Shown: positions 33,901 through 38,799 of the stretch, piece by piece
How the letters are laid out: every line of letters starts with the position of its first letter
Position numbering within the stretch: the stretch's first letter is position 1
NCBI GenBank assembly: GCA_023053685.1
Contig: JALIGW010000021.1
Location: 15,982,147-16,046,146, forward strand
Source: Diadophis punctatus similis
Lineage: Eukaryota > Chordata > Lepidosauria > Squamata > Dipsadidae
Length of the DNA: 64,000 nucleotides
Direction of reading: 5' to 3'
The notes under the pieces: generated by a model
The model's input: only the letters and a program-made list of their open reading frames with translations
What the model was told of the DNA's origin: nothing
Databases searched by the model: none
Made by a program: the position numbers and the translations under genes

Positions 33901-35545
33901 TCTGAGTTTCATAAACACACAAGACATCACATCTTCTTCACCATATATTCTTTTTCCAAGTCAAGACTTGGTCTTTCATATGCCAGACTCATCATCAGAT
34001 GGGCCATGAATACCATAATAGCTTGATAAACACATTTTAGTACAACTGAGAAGAAGCAGAATAGCATATCAGCACAGCTGAAGTCTAATTTTATCCCAGG
34101 CATGTTCTAAAGATCTTGCAAACCGACCACCTCCTGCCGCCTGCAACTTACCATTTGCTGCATCCCTCACTTGTGTTATGGATTATCACCATCCACTCTG
34201 TGGCCTCACCAAGAAAAGACTGTCAGTATAAATGGCTAAACATGGTCTCCGATTTACCTTTGTAACTTGGGCAAAAAATGTGAACTACAGACATGGCAGT
34301 AATTGCTCAAGTGACTCTGTGCAAAATCAGATTAACATTAACTAAGATGAAAACAGGAAGATGGTTAGAAAACAGTAATAACAGTAATAACAACATTCCA
34401 TAAACATCACCATAGAGGGGAAGGAAACCTCAAAAACCAAGAAATAAAATCCCAGCTTCAGAACCCCATTTTAAGGACAGGCTCTGTGCTCTGTACAAGA
34501 CTTTCTGCCATGCACACAAGTTCCTACAGGTTAAAACTCCAGCACCCTGATTTGCCCTGGCAAATTATTTGTCTTTCTAACTTGAATGTTTGCCTTTTGT
34601 TATCTTCTGAAAGTAACACTGAATCACCACAACATTTTAGGAACATGCCTGAGGATGGATGAAGAGCCAGTTGGAACCTCTAATATTTCTATTTTAGTGG
34701 AGAGCAAACAAGGCCAAGTTCCCTTCTCAATCCAAAGAATTCCAAGATAAACTGAAAATTTAAATATCTGCACCCACAACTTCTGGGTGGCAAGTCATTC
34801 CCTTGGTTAATTGTTCTCATTGTCAGGAAAGTTCTCCTTAGTTCTAGGCTGGTTCTCTCCTTGATGAGTTTCCATCCATTGCTTCTTGTTTTTCCTTCTG
34901 GTGCTTTGGAAAATAGTTGACCCCCCCCTCTTCTCCGTGACAGCCCTCGAGTACTGGAGGACTGCTATCATGTCCCCCTTAATCCTTCTCTTCATTAGAC
35001 TAGACGTACCCAGTTCCCACAACCATTTTATCGTACAGTTTAGCCTCCAGATTCCTTATCATCTTTGTTGCTCGCTCTTCTCCGCACTCTTTCTAGGGCA
35101 TCTTTTTTGTATTGTGGTGACCAGAACTGGACACAGTCATGGATGCAAGAGAGAGCTGTGGAGCCAGATCTAGAGCTAGGGCTCTTCAGAGTTGCATCCC
35201 CACCACTTTCTCACTAATGCCTCCTACCTCACAGAAATGTTAACCACAGCACACCACACACTTCCCTCCCCCAAGAGGCTTTAACCAAGGGACACAGACC
35301 TAAACACAGGTGGTTGGACCCACAGCACCAGTGACCTCTCCAATTCCACAGAACTAGCAAGTTCAACTCCTCCCGGATAACAGCACAAAACCATGTATCT
35401 TGTTTTACACCGCAATACCAGCTTCTTTCCAAACGTTTCATTTGGAAGCAACTCTACAAGCGTTACAGAGACAGCAATTTCTGAAGACCCCAAGGAGGGC
35501 AAATTTGGACTTACCTGTGCAAGTTTTGTCCTGAGCTGGTTGCAT
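1535..35545 (-). CDS. WDFY4: WDFY4, N-terminal portion (multi-exon, continues past left edge)
   Basis: WDFY4 is a large BEACH-family scaffold protein of the WDFY3/ALFY group, known in mammals for antigen cross-presentation in dendritic cells. Twenty-two exons or candidate exons run right to left: 35515-35547, 32147-32439, 31854-31988, 30203-30317, 29550-29656, 28320-28475, 28005-28194, 26319-26502, 23900-23994, 22235-22687, 21452-21553, 20486-20676, 16242-16843, 14542-14635, 11596-11810, 11003-11054, 10359-10557, 6779-6828, 5387-5605, 3141-3313, 2321-2552, 1535-1686. They encode about 1,350 residues: helical repeats, then a concanavalin/LamG-like module with recognisable family words ([54 protein letters not shown]). 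BEACH, WD40 and FYVE domains are not in the window. I call WDFY4 rather than WDFY3 because of the ARHGAP22-MAPK8 neighbourhood and the divergence from WDFY3. No frame-breaking lesion was seen. Splice phases agree throughout except between 11003 and 10557. Confidence 0.88.
2321..2552 (-). CDS. WDFY4: WDFY4 exon, end of the LamG-like module
   Basis: A 232-base exon, acceptor CCACTACAG|ATG and donor TAGAG|GTAGAA. It contains [16 protein letters not shown] and [14 protein letters not shown], both standard WDFY-family words. Phase 0 in, phase 1 out. Confidence 0.92.
2590..2866 (+). mobile_element. CR1 LINE 3' fragment
   Basis: The sequence encodes degenerate ...RNFLTVR / [13 protein letters not shown] CR1 terminal codons and ends with the CR1 3' end (GCTTGAGCAGGGGGTTGGAC, then the TCTATTCTGA-type end). 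It is truncated at its 5' side and lies just upstream of a WDFY4 acceptor. Confidence 0.8.
3141..3313 (-). CDS. WDFY4: WDFY4 exon, LamG-like module
   Basis: A 173-base exon, acceptor CAACACAG|AC and donor GAAG|GTGGGT. It contains [20 protein letters not shown] and [14 protein letters not shown], the conserved GQWHHLAV strand of the module. Joins in phase to both neighbours. Confidence 0.92.
3950..3986. repeat. (GGGA)n microsatellite
   Basis: About nine GGGA units in a WDFY4 intron, followed by a short GA-rich tract. Confidence 0.9.
4165..5195 (-). mobile_element. CR1 LINE fragment, reverse transcriptase C-terminal part
   Basis: About 1 kb of 5'-truncated CR1. The minus strand encodes [20 protein letters not shown] and FSDDTKLAG, then, after a stop near 4980, an open stretch of 232 codons ([17 protein letters not shown] start, [47 protein letters not shown]). 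The 3' end is the standard CR1 tail around 4170-4240. It is recently inserted but already broken. Confidence 0.9.
5387..5605 (-). CDS. WDFY4: WDFY4 exon, LamG-like module
   Basis: A 219-base exon, acceptor CTCTTAG|GC and donor TTTAG|GTAAGG. It encodes [32 protein letters not shown] and CLTISTEE, corresponding to the core strands of the WDFY concanavalin-like module. Phase 1 on both sides. Confidence 0.9.
5958..6063. repeat. AT/CATA low-complexity tract
   Basis: Irregular TA, CATA and TATAC repeats in a WDFY4 intron; no coding signal. Confidence 0.7.
6779..6828 (-). CDS. WDFY4: WDFY4 candidate micro-exon
   Basis: A 50-base segment, acceptor TTTCCCAG|G and donor GCAG|GTGCTA. It fits phase on both sides (GG+G in, G+GC out) and would read [16 protein letters not shown] between EGYG and GIRRFPPP. 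In WDFY3 this place holds a sequence starting CLFLPSLAP, so the peptide is only loosely similar. The support is mainly splice signals and phase. Confidence 0.45.
8212..8286. repeat. 33-bp inverted repeat (hairpin) inside the hAT element
   Basis: Arms AAGGTGC...GGACTTTCT and AGAAAGTCC...GCACCTT flank an 8-base spacer. The arm sequence recurs at about 29150-29180, and the left flank matches that copy's downstream flank, so two copies of an interspersed repeat are joined head to head. Confidence 0.8.
8795..8915. mobile_element. MITE end (CAGGTAATCCTTGACTTAC family), nested
   Basis: Starts CAGGTAATCCTTGACTTACA and carries the words CTTATGACCG and GTTGCAGCATCCCCACGGTC typical of a common reptile MITE. 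Only one end is seen. A short end of the same or a related family appears at 10720-10762 (AAGCGAGGTCTGCCTGTA). Confidence 0.55.
9107..9171. repeat. (CA)n microsatellite
   Basis: About 32 perfect CA units, beginning 24 bases after the right target duplication of the hAT element. Confidence 0.98.
9172..10358. other. WDFY4 intron stretch without recognised feature
   Basis: About 1.2 kb of AT-rich intronic sequence. I see no exon, RNA gene or recognisable repeat apart from a short GATCGATCGAT run at 10233-10245. Confidence 0.5.
10359..10557 (-). CDS. WDFY4: WDFY4 exon, start of the LamG-like module
   Basis: A 199-base exon, acceptor TGTATTAG|GT and donor ACGG|GTAATA. It contains [16 protein letters not shown] and [12 protein letters not shown], which match the opening of the WDFY concanavalin/LamG-like module. 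The required incoming phase is 1; no in-phase upstream exon was identified. Confidence 0.85.
10770..10990 (-). mobile_element. Old CR1-like fragment
   Basis: The minus strand encodes a degenerate CR1 segment with [14 protein letters not shown] and [11 protein letters not shown]. It abuts the candidate WDFY4 exon at 11003. Confidence 0.5.
11003..11054 (-). CDS. WDFY4: WDFY4 candidate short exon
   Basis: Acceptor TCTTTCAG|A and donor CAC|GTAAGCC. The incoming phase fits (AG+A gives Arg), and the peptide [15 protein letters not shown] resembles the family's LREFLRLGSPL that follows the previous exon. It ends in phase 0, which does not fit the next exon at 10557. Either another exon lies between or the donor differs. 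Confidence 0.5.
11596..11810 (-). CDS. WDFY4: WDFY4 exon
   Basis: A 215-base exon, acceptor TTTCAG|TTG and donor TTAAG|GTAACG. It reads [20 protein letters not shown] and ends [17 protein letters not shown] plus two bases. The FEKLASQ segment matches the WDFY3 family just before its LamG-like module. Confidence 0.88.
12460..12650 (+). mobile_element. Degraded SINE 3' part
   Basis: Contains CCTACCTCACAGAGTTGTTG and an AAGGCAAGATAAAAA-type tail, typical of the 3' part of reptile tRNA-derived SINEs. The 5' tRNA part is not recognisable. Confidence 0.45.
12819..12940. mobile_element. Palindromic MITE
   Basis: A 122-bp near-perfect palindrome: left CAGGGTGGGGGAACCACGGC, right GGCCGTGTTTCCCCCACCCCTG with a GACTTCAACTCCCAG / CTGGGAGTTGAAGTC core. 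Flanks ATCTAGAT and ATCCAGGG match at 5 of 8 positions, so the target duplication is diverged at best. Confidence 0.75.
12941..14541. other. WDFY4 intron stretch, largely unique
   Basis: No exon or named repeat seen except an inverted (TTTA)n/(TAAA)n pair at 14239-14318. The 13.3-14.16 kb part has mixed composition without repeat character and could hold conserved noncoding sequence, but nothing here proves that. Confidence 0.4.
14239..14318. repeat. (TTA)n and inverted (TTTA)n/(TAAA)n microsatellite
   Basis: TTA units are followed by TTTA units and then their complement TAAA, so the tract could fold back. Confidence 0.85.
14542..14635 (-). CDS. WDFY4: WDFY4 exon
   Basis: A 94-base exon, acceptor CTGAAG|GCC and donor GAG|GTAAGT, reading [20 protein letters not shown] and [11 protein letters not shown]. 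Phase 2 in, phase 0 out. Confidence 0.85.
16242..16843 (-). CDS. WDFY4: WDFY4 large exon (about 200 residues)
   Basis: A 602-base exon, acceptor ATGCTAG|TCT and donor ACAG|GTAGGC. It begins [20 protein letters not shown], contains [20 protein letters not shown], and ends in an acidic, Pro-rich linker finishing QLPEPQN plus two bases. Phase 0 in, phase 2 out; both joins fit. Confidence 0.9.
17133..17339 (+). mobile_element. Probable solo LTR
   Basis: A 207-bp block starts TGTTATGTCTTG and ends GATGTAACA, with a TATTTAAAA box and an AATAAAG signal in LTR order. The 5-bp flanks (GTCCC, GGTTG) do not match, so the duplication is decayed or the limits are slightly off. Confidence 0.5.
17450..17720 (-). 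mobile_element. Old L2-like LINE fragment
   Basis: The minus strand reads [19 protein letters not shown] and [15 protein letters not shown], a degenerate form of the L2 reverse transcriptase C-terminus (GLPLK...LQLVQNAAAR in the intact copy at 41.4 kb). Confidence 0.6.
17865..19084. other. WDFY4 intron stretch without recognised feature
   Basis: AT-rich intron sequence. No exon, RNA gene or clear repeat is seen, apart from a possible short hAT end near 18778 (CAGTGGGATTCAAATTATT). Confidence 0.4.
19085..19330 (-). mobile_element. Sauria-type tRNA-derived SINE
   Basis: Read on the minus strand: AGAGCCATGGTGGTGCAGTG (tRNA-like A box), TTCGATCCTGACC (B box), ACCCAGATTGTTGGGGGCAA body, GGCGGTATAT, then a tail of GCTATTGCTATT repeats that resembles the Bov-B LINE end. 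This structure is characteristic of squamate SINEs. Confidence 0.85.
20105..20300 (-). mobile_element. CR1-like LINE fragment
   Basis: The minus strand encodes [20 protein letters not shown] then FPKRVGSK, a degenerate version of the LINE terminal motif xxWNxLPxxVV.AxSxxxFKxRLD. Confidence 0.55.
20486..20676 (-). CDS. WDFY4: WDFY4 exon, highly conserved segment
   Basis: A 191-base exon, acceptor TTTCTCAG|TG and donor AAA|GTAAGG. It encodes the family-typical words [20 protein letters not shown] and [20 protein letters not shown], ending LDLLK. This is one of the strongest anchors for the WDFY3/WDFY4 assignment. Confidence 0.92.
21452..21553 (-). CDS. WDFY4: WDFY4 exon (34 codons)
   Basis: Acceptor CATGCAG|GAAGC and donor CACAG|GTAAAAG. 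It reads [20 protein letters not shown] and ends VVGSVRNT plus one base. Both joins agree in phase, and the outgoing join gives Val before ILRDYG. Confidence 0.82.
22235..22687 (-). CDS. WDFY4: WDFY4 large exon, BEACH-protein helical region
   Basis: A 453-base exon, acceptor TTTTCACAG and donor AAAG|GTATCA. The protein includes [18 protein letters not shown] and [18 protein letters not shown], which follow the helical-repeat region of WDFY3/WDFY4. The frame is open throughout and joins the exon at 21553 through a split Gly codon. Confidence 0.85.
23030..23260 (-). mobile_element. Sauria-type tRNA-derived SINE
   Basis: Minus-strand order: AGAGCTGTGGTGGTGTAGTG, B box-like region, ACCCATATTGTTGGGGGCAA, GCACTATGGGGCAGTATGTA, GCTATTGCTA tail. 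Same family as 19085-19330. Confidence 0.85.
23900..23994 (-). CDS. WDFY4: WDFY4 exon
   Basis: Acceptor GTTTCCAG|ATATG, then [20 protein letters not shown] and [13 protein letters not shown] donor at CTGA|GTGTTT gives 95 bases with phase 2 in and phase 1 out, matching both neighbours. The open frame runs a little further, so a downstream donor is possible. Confidence 0.65.
24065..24600 (-). mobile_element. CR1 LINE 3' fragment
   Basis: The minus strand encodes [18 protein letters not shown] and [14 protein letters not shown], then ends in the CR1 tail (GCAGGGGGTTGGACTAGAAG on the minus strand). Several indels interrupt the frame. Confidence 0.85.
24955..26055 (+). mobile_element. CR1-superfamily LINE (subfamily unsure), reverse transcriptase C-terminal half, frameshifted
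   Basis: Encodes [30 protein letters not shown] (FADD catalytic box), [17 protein letters not shown] words, then in another frame [35 protein letters not shown] and [16 protein letters not shown], stop at 25858, and a long (AAAT)n tail from 26002. The frame changes near 25,330. It differs clearly from both the CR1 and L2 copies here; Rex1-like is possible. Confidence 0.75.
26319..26502 (-). CDS. WDFY4: WDFY4 exon with a GC donor
   Basis: A 184-base exon, acceptor CTATCTACAG|AT, reading [20 protein letters not shown] and ending LLLKFFLR. The only donor that keeps phase with the next exon (23994) is AAG|GCAAGT, a strong non-canonical GC donor. The split codon AG+A then gives Arg. Confidence 0.82.
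26740..26988 (-). mobile_element. Non-autonomous hAT element with perfect target duplication
   Basis: Ends CAGAAGTGGGTTTCAGCAGG and GAGTCCCACCACTG. The octamer AGTCAAAG flanks both sides (26732-26739 and 26989-26996). The interior has CCGGTTCT-type and GGGCGTGGC-type words on the minus strand. Same family as 27316-27559, in opposite orientation. Confidence 0.85.
27316..27559 (+). mobile_element. Non-autonomous hAT element
   Basis: Starts CAGTGGTGAAATCCAA and ends TGGATTTCACCCCTG, with TACTACCGGTTCTGTGGACG, GTGGCTTGGTGGGCGTGGCA and CGCTACCGGTTCTCCAGAAC inside. Flanks GGAGAAGG and GTACAAGT match at 5 of 8, so the target duplication is decayed. Confidence 0.78.
27866..27932. repeat. (CA)n microsatellite with CG interruptions
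   Basis: CA repeats interrupted by ACGC units in the first half, perfect in the second; 73 bases from the WDFY4 exon at 28005. Confidence 0.95.
28005..28194 (-). CDS. WDFY4: WDFY4 exon
   Basis: A 190-base exon, acceptor CTTTTAG|ACA and donor CAAG|GTAACT. It reads [20 protein letters not shown] and ends [10 protein letters not shown] plus one base. The phases fit the exons at 28320 and 26502. A (CA)n tract lies just downstream. Confidence 0.82.
28320..28475 (-). CDS. WDFY4: WDFY4 exon
   Basis: A 156-base exon, exactly 52 codons in phase 0, acceptor GGCAG|GAA and donor CAG|GTGAGT. It encodes a hydrophobic helix ([20 protein letters not shown]) followed by an acidic, Gln-rich tail ([17 protein letters not shown]). 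Confidence 0.82.
29075..29215 (+). repeat. Unclassified interspersed repeat
   Basis: Contains GAAGCTTCTTGGATGAGAAG, CCAGTTGCCTTTTGGAAAAG, CACCTTTGGGACAACCATGA. The second part also occurs, inverted and duplicated, at 8180-8290. The family is not identified. Confidence 0.6.
29550..29656 (-). CDS. WDFY4: WDFY4 exon
   Basis: A 107-base exon with donor TCG|GTAAGA and acceptor AACAG|AAG. It reads [20 protein letters not shown] and then [14 protein letters not shown]. An alternative AG six bases upstream would also hold the frame. The acceptor has a short pyrimidine tract. Confidence 0.7.
30203..30317 (-). CDS. WDFY4: WDFY4 exon
   Basis: A 115-base exon, acceptor TTTTAG|GCC and donor GCAG|GTGAGC, reading [20 protein letters not shown] and ending MNGNPA plus one base. 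Phase 0 in, phase 1 out, consistent with both neighbours. Confidence 0.75.
30320..31094. other. WDFY4 intron stretch without recognised feature
   Basis: AT-rich and moderately complex sequence between the exon at 30317 and the solo LTR. No exon or named repeat recognised. Confidence 0.4.
31095..31320 (+). mobile_element. Solo LTR
   Basis: A 226-bp block with TGTTAC...TAACA termini. In order it holds a CCGCTGATTGGCTAA (CCAAT-like) word, a TTAAAAGTGG promoter-like word, and an AATAAAGGTGC polyadenylation signal. Flanking 5-mers are GCGGT and GCGCT (4 of 5). It lies in a WDFY4 intron with no internal retroelement sequence beside it. Confidence 0.65.
31854..31988 (-). CDS. WDFY4: WDFY4 exon, helical repeat segment
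   Basis: 45 codons in phase 0, from acceptor ACCAG|CTG to a weak donor ATA|GTGTTG. They encode a helical segment containing [20 protein letters not shown]. The frame joins both neighbours, but the donor is poor, so the 3' end of this exon is the least certain of the N-terminal set. Confidence 0.6.
32147..32439 (-). CDS. WDFY4: WDFY4 exon, acidic N-terminal segment
   Basis: A 293-base open exon between a CTTCCAG acceptor and an AAG|GTTAGT donor. It begins [13 protein letters not shown], has a low-complexity acidic middle rich in Glu, Ser and Pro, and ends in a helical stretch ([14 protein letters not shown], then LAILTTFLK). It ends in phase 0. A CR1 remnant and a palindromic MITE lie immediately upstream in the intron. 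Confidence 0.8.
32506..32640. mobile_element. Palindromic MITE with perfect 8-bp target duplication
   Basis: CAGGGGTAGGCAAAGTTGGC and its near-perfect complement GCCAACTTTGCCTACCCCTG close a 135-bp palindrome with a GACTTCAACTCCCAGAA core. The flanking octamer TTCTAGTC is identical at 32498-32505 and 32641-32648. It is inserted in the CR1 3' end, so it is younger than that copy. Confidence 0.9.
33022..33103 (+). mobile_element. L2-type LINE 3' tail, severely truncated
   Basis: TGTACGCCGCCCTGAGTCC...GGGCGGCATATAAGAA followed by (AAAT)n, almost identical to the 3' end of the intact L2 at 42007-42080. ATCTTT repeats on both sides, giving a short target duplication within the CR1 copy. Confidence 0.85.
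33440..33800 (+). mobile_element. tRNA-derived SINE split by a hAT element
   Basis: Left part GAGAGCCTGTTTCGTGCAAG...AGACTAGAAAC and right part AGCCAACTGGGTGACTATGG, GGCCAGTCACTTTCTCTTGG, GGAGGCAGTGGCAAACCACT belong to one SINE copy. The same family is seen at 37912-38480, 53820-54040 and 60150-60290. Confidence 0.8.
33492..33668. mobile_element. Non-autonomous hAT element with perfect target duplication
   Basis: Starts CAGTAGTGGGTTCTAAAACC and ends GGAGCAACCCACTGCTG. The octamer AAGAAGAC is identical on both sides (33484-33491, 33669-33676). The interior has TACTACCGGTTC and GCTACCGGTTCTTAG, linking it to the 26740 and 27316 family. Confidence 0.9.
33801..34744. other. Intron stretch without recognised feature
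   Basis: About 940 bases between transposon copies in the first WDFY4 coding intron. No exon or named repeat recognised. Confidence 0.4.
34745..35140 (-). mobile_element. CR1 LINE fragment
   Basis: The minus strand encodes [19 protein letters not shown] and [20 protein letters not shown] with frameshifts, a degenerate CR1 C-terminus; it ends about 375 bases from the first WDFY4 coding exon. Confidence 0.82.
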
Positions 35546-35547
35546 TT
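35515..35547 (-). CDS. WDFY4: WDFY4 first coding exon (probable start codon)
   Basis: A 33-base exon with a pyrimidine-rich acceptor ending TTAG and a donor CAG|GTAAGT. An ATG at 35545-35543 opens [10 protein letters not shown] and leaves one base, which joins in phase to the exon at 32439 to give an Asp codon. Because the exon has an acceptor, at least one untranslated exon should lie further right. The start is inferred: no in-frame upstream ATG is available in this exon. Confidence 0.55.
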
Positions 35548-36464
35548 CTAAGCAAGCAAGAAAAGGAAAGCAGTTTTTGACAACTTTCCTCTGTTATTCA
35601 TTTGACTAGGCAGCCGTGCTTATTTCCTGGCGAAAGCAGAAGTTCAGGAGCACAAATAGATAGGCTGGAGGTAGAAAGGGCAATTGGTGTGTGTGTGTTA
35701 TCTGGCCAGGCTTTACGGAACTGACCGCCCTGAAACGAATGATGGGAGCTGAGACTGGTGGCCATCAAATGGGAAGCCCCTGGGTGGGATCCTTTCTCGG
35801 AGGAAACTGTCCTATCTTTCTGACTGGGATTTTCTTTCTTTCACTTTGAAATGGTTCCTCTGTTTACTGTGGCAGGGAGTTTCTCCATTTCTGAAATGCA
35901 CCGGAGCTTTTGACAGTCATGTTTCTTTTCCTGGAAAAAAGGCCCACCCACCCGTTGCCTTAGAATTCACAACAGCCAGGGATTCACTGTCTGCCTGAAT
36001 TTTTATCTAAATAATCATTTACCTGTCCATGCAACAATCATGTGACTGCCAGCTGAGCCAAGCAAATAATTCTTCTTCCCCATTTAAGGAAATGCAGAAG
36101 GAGAAGGAAAGGGGAGACTGGGTTCTGCACTACAAAATCTGCCCAAACAGCAAATCTGTTAGTTGCCAACTCCAGTATTGGTCACTTCTACCCATAGCAC
36201 CTTGAAAGGTGGAGAATTTTATCATCATCTTCTCATTAAAAGATTACTTTGCTGAGTGAAGCAAATATATGGTTTTCAATCGGCTGCTCTAACTTCCTTC
36301 ACCTGTTCTAATTTGCTCTCTTTCCCCATCTGATCCCTTTTTAAGGTATTTCTGTTAAAATGGTAGGAGAACAAATGTATTGAAACCTAAATTATGATGT
36401 ATGGTTACATCATTCCCAATTGCACCCCTTTCTACAGAATGGCCTGGGTTAGGATATTCAGAAT
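35548..36464. other. WDFY4 upstream region
   Basis: It should contain the WDFY4 5' untranslated exon or promoter, but I cannot identify either. No CpG island is seen here. Confidence 0.35.
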
Positions 36465-36690
36465 ATACCAATAGCAATAGCACTTAGACTTATATGCCGC
36501 CCTATAGCGCTCCACAGCACTCTCTGAGAGGTTTATCAAGGTCAGCGTGTTGCTCCCAACAATCTGGGTCCTTATTTTAGCGACCTCGGAATGTTGAGTC
36601 AACCTTGAGTCCCATTGGGATTGAACTCCTGGCAGTTGGCAGAGTTTGCCTGCAATGCTGCATTCTAACCACTGCGCCACCACGGCTCCT
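36465..36690 (-). mobile_element. Sauria-type tRNA-derived SINE
   Basis: Minus strand: AGGAGCCGTGGTGGCGCAGT, GTTCAATCCCAATGG B box, GACCCAGATTGTTGGGAGCA, GCGCTATAGGGCGGCATATA, then AAGTGCTATTGCTATTGG. Best preserved of the four Sauria-type copies. Confidence 0.9.
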
Positions 36691-37911
36691 ATTCAGTCTT
36701 CCAATGCCACCCTCTGGATGTGAATTTTTGGGCACTGAAAGGCTGCAATCCAGTTCACCACCTTTTCAATGGCAATTCTCTTCCATAGGAAAAGCAGCCT
36801 CCCGTAGCACCAGGTGATTCAGAATAATTGGATGATATGAATTCCACCTGGATGGTAGGAGCTGGCTGAGCATGCAGGGGAGGAGTTGTCTCTGGAATTT
36901 TGATGTAGAAGAGCCACTCTTCATGCACCAGAGTCCTGCTAAGACTTACAGGTAAATGGGAGTGTGGTCATTACACAATATTTCAGTTGTGCAATTTTAG
37001 CAAGCCATAAGCAAAAGAAAGAAGTCCACAGTGATGGTCAAGAGCTGAGTACCATGGTGAGCTGAGTGTGAATCAATGTAAACAATAGTGGGAATTTCAA
37101 ATTTTGAGCAAGACAGAAATTGTGGTGCAACTGGAGGATGAGAATGTTATATTAGAAGATGCCTCTAAGCTTTGCTCCCGTTCTGCTGCTGGCATTCAAG
37201 CCTTCAAGGGGCCCCAGTTTCACAATTTAAAAATTATCCTCTGTTGACCTAGGAGAACGTCTTCCCCATTTAATTCAGGCGTGGAGGCTCTCAGCTCACA
37301 GTGAGTCACTCCGTTCCAGGCACCCATGGTGCTTCCACTCGGCCTGCATGTGGGTGTGGGGCCAGGGCTAGGTGACTCACTGGGTTTCCCAAGTCACGAG
37401 CATCTGCTTGTCCTGAAGCCCTCCTGCCTTCCTTGGTCAGGCGATCCTCATGCCAAGTAGCTCAGATGGGTAAATTCCCAAATGCTTCTAACTATTTCCA
37501 AGCAGAGATTCATGGCACCATCAAGTTGAAAGTCAGTGTAATGAAGTGCTTTGAGGGATTATGCCCAGATTTTGCAGATCGGCCATCATGTAGCAGACTC
37601 TGCTAGGCAAGGAAAGGTCAGGCCAATTCAGCTACAGTAAGATGGCTTTACAAAGCTCTCTTATTAGCAGCTCTGGTTTAACTTTATCCAGCCCAAGATC
37701 CCCAGCTAGGCATTCATAGGCCAGGGAAGAAGAACTGGCTCATTTGCTGGATGACCTTTTAAGTCACTTTAGGCCTGGGCTGCAAGAAATGTAAGATTCC
37801 CATGAAGGATGTTATTGTATACATAAAACCTTTTCAAAACTCAATCTAACAAAATAAAGTTGCCCCTATTTATGGTGGTGTCACTCTTTATGGTTTTTTA
37901 AAAAAGTACTT

Positions 37912-38480
37912 TGAGAGCTAGTTTGGTGTAATGCAGCATGTCAAACTTGATTTCATTGAGGGTCGCATCAGGGTTGTGTTTGACCTCAGGGGGCCGTGGT
38001 GGGTGTGGCCAGGGTGGGCATGGCCAGCTTGACATCACTCGTGTCGGGGGTGCCTGTGGTGGTCTGAGCGCTCTGCCAGTGAAAATGGGCTCCCAAGCTC
38101 CGTTTTCGGCTGCGCCAGCCTCTTGCAATTCTCTGCCAGGAAAAACGGAGCTCTGTTTCGCTGGCAGAGGCACCGCGGGCTGGTCCTTTGCTGTTTCCAG
38201 GGTGGCCCCACGGCCCCACAGATCTAAGCACCCCATGGGCCGGGTCTGGCCTGCGGGCCTTGAGTTTGACACCTCTAGCCCGGTTAAGGCATTGGGCTAG
38301 AAACCAGGAGACTCTCAGTTCTATTCCCGTGTTGGACATGAAGACTGCTGGGTGACCTTGGGCCAGTCACTTTCTTTCAGACCTAGCAAGGAGGCAATGG
38401 TAATCATTTCTGAAAAAATCTGCCAAGAAAATATGTCCAGGTAGTCTCCAAAAATTGGACTCGATTGAACAGAAGAAGAA
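37912..38480 (+). mobile_element. tRNA-derived SINE split by a hAT element
   Basis: The left end GAGAGCTAGTTTGGTGTAAT and right part GGTTAAGGCATTGGGCTAGA, GTGACCTTGGGCCAGTCACT, ending in GAAGAAGAAG, form one SINE copy around the insertion at 37934. Confidence 0.75.
37934..38278. mobile_element. Charlie-like hAT non-autonomous element
   Basis: Begins CAGCATGTCAAACTTGATTT and ends GCCTTGAGTTTGACACCTCT, the inverted termini of Charlie-like hAT elements. The interior is GC-rich. The target duplication is not clear. Confidence 0.7.
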
Positions 38481-38799
38481 GAAAAGTACTTTGGTGGACA
38501 AAACTAACACTGGATTTTTTGTATATTAAAGCATACAAAAATGGTTTGGTTTGTAGAAAAGACCTCTTGGAAAATACACTAAAAACGTACGTCATCAAAT
38601 GTAAGTAAAATTGTTGCAAGAAGTTAGTCTGATGCTCTCTGCCATGGCCAGCATGTTCTGCTTTTACAGGGAAAATGTAGATGTAGAGAGCATTCACACA
38701 CTTCTTTCATGGTTCAGTGAACAAACCTTATAATCCCATTCTATTTTCACTTCTACAAGAAATCTGCACGATCACATATTTGTGCAATGCAGGTAATAT

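Noticed and set aside
37898..38339. Three overlapping frames of 117-124 codons
   Set aside because: They read through a GC-rich hAT insert within a SINE.
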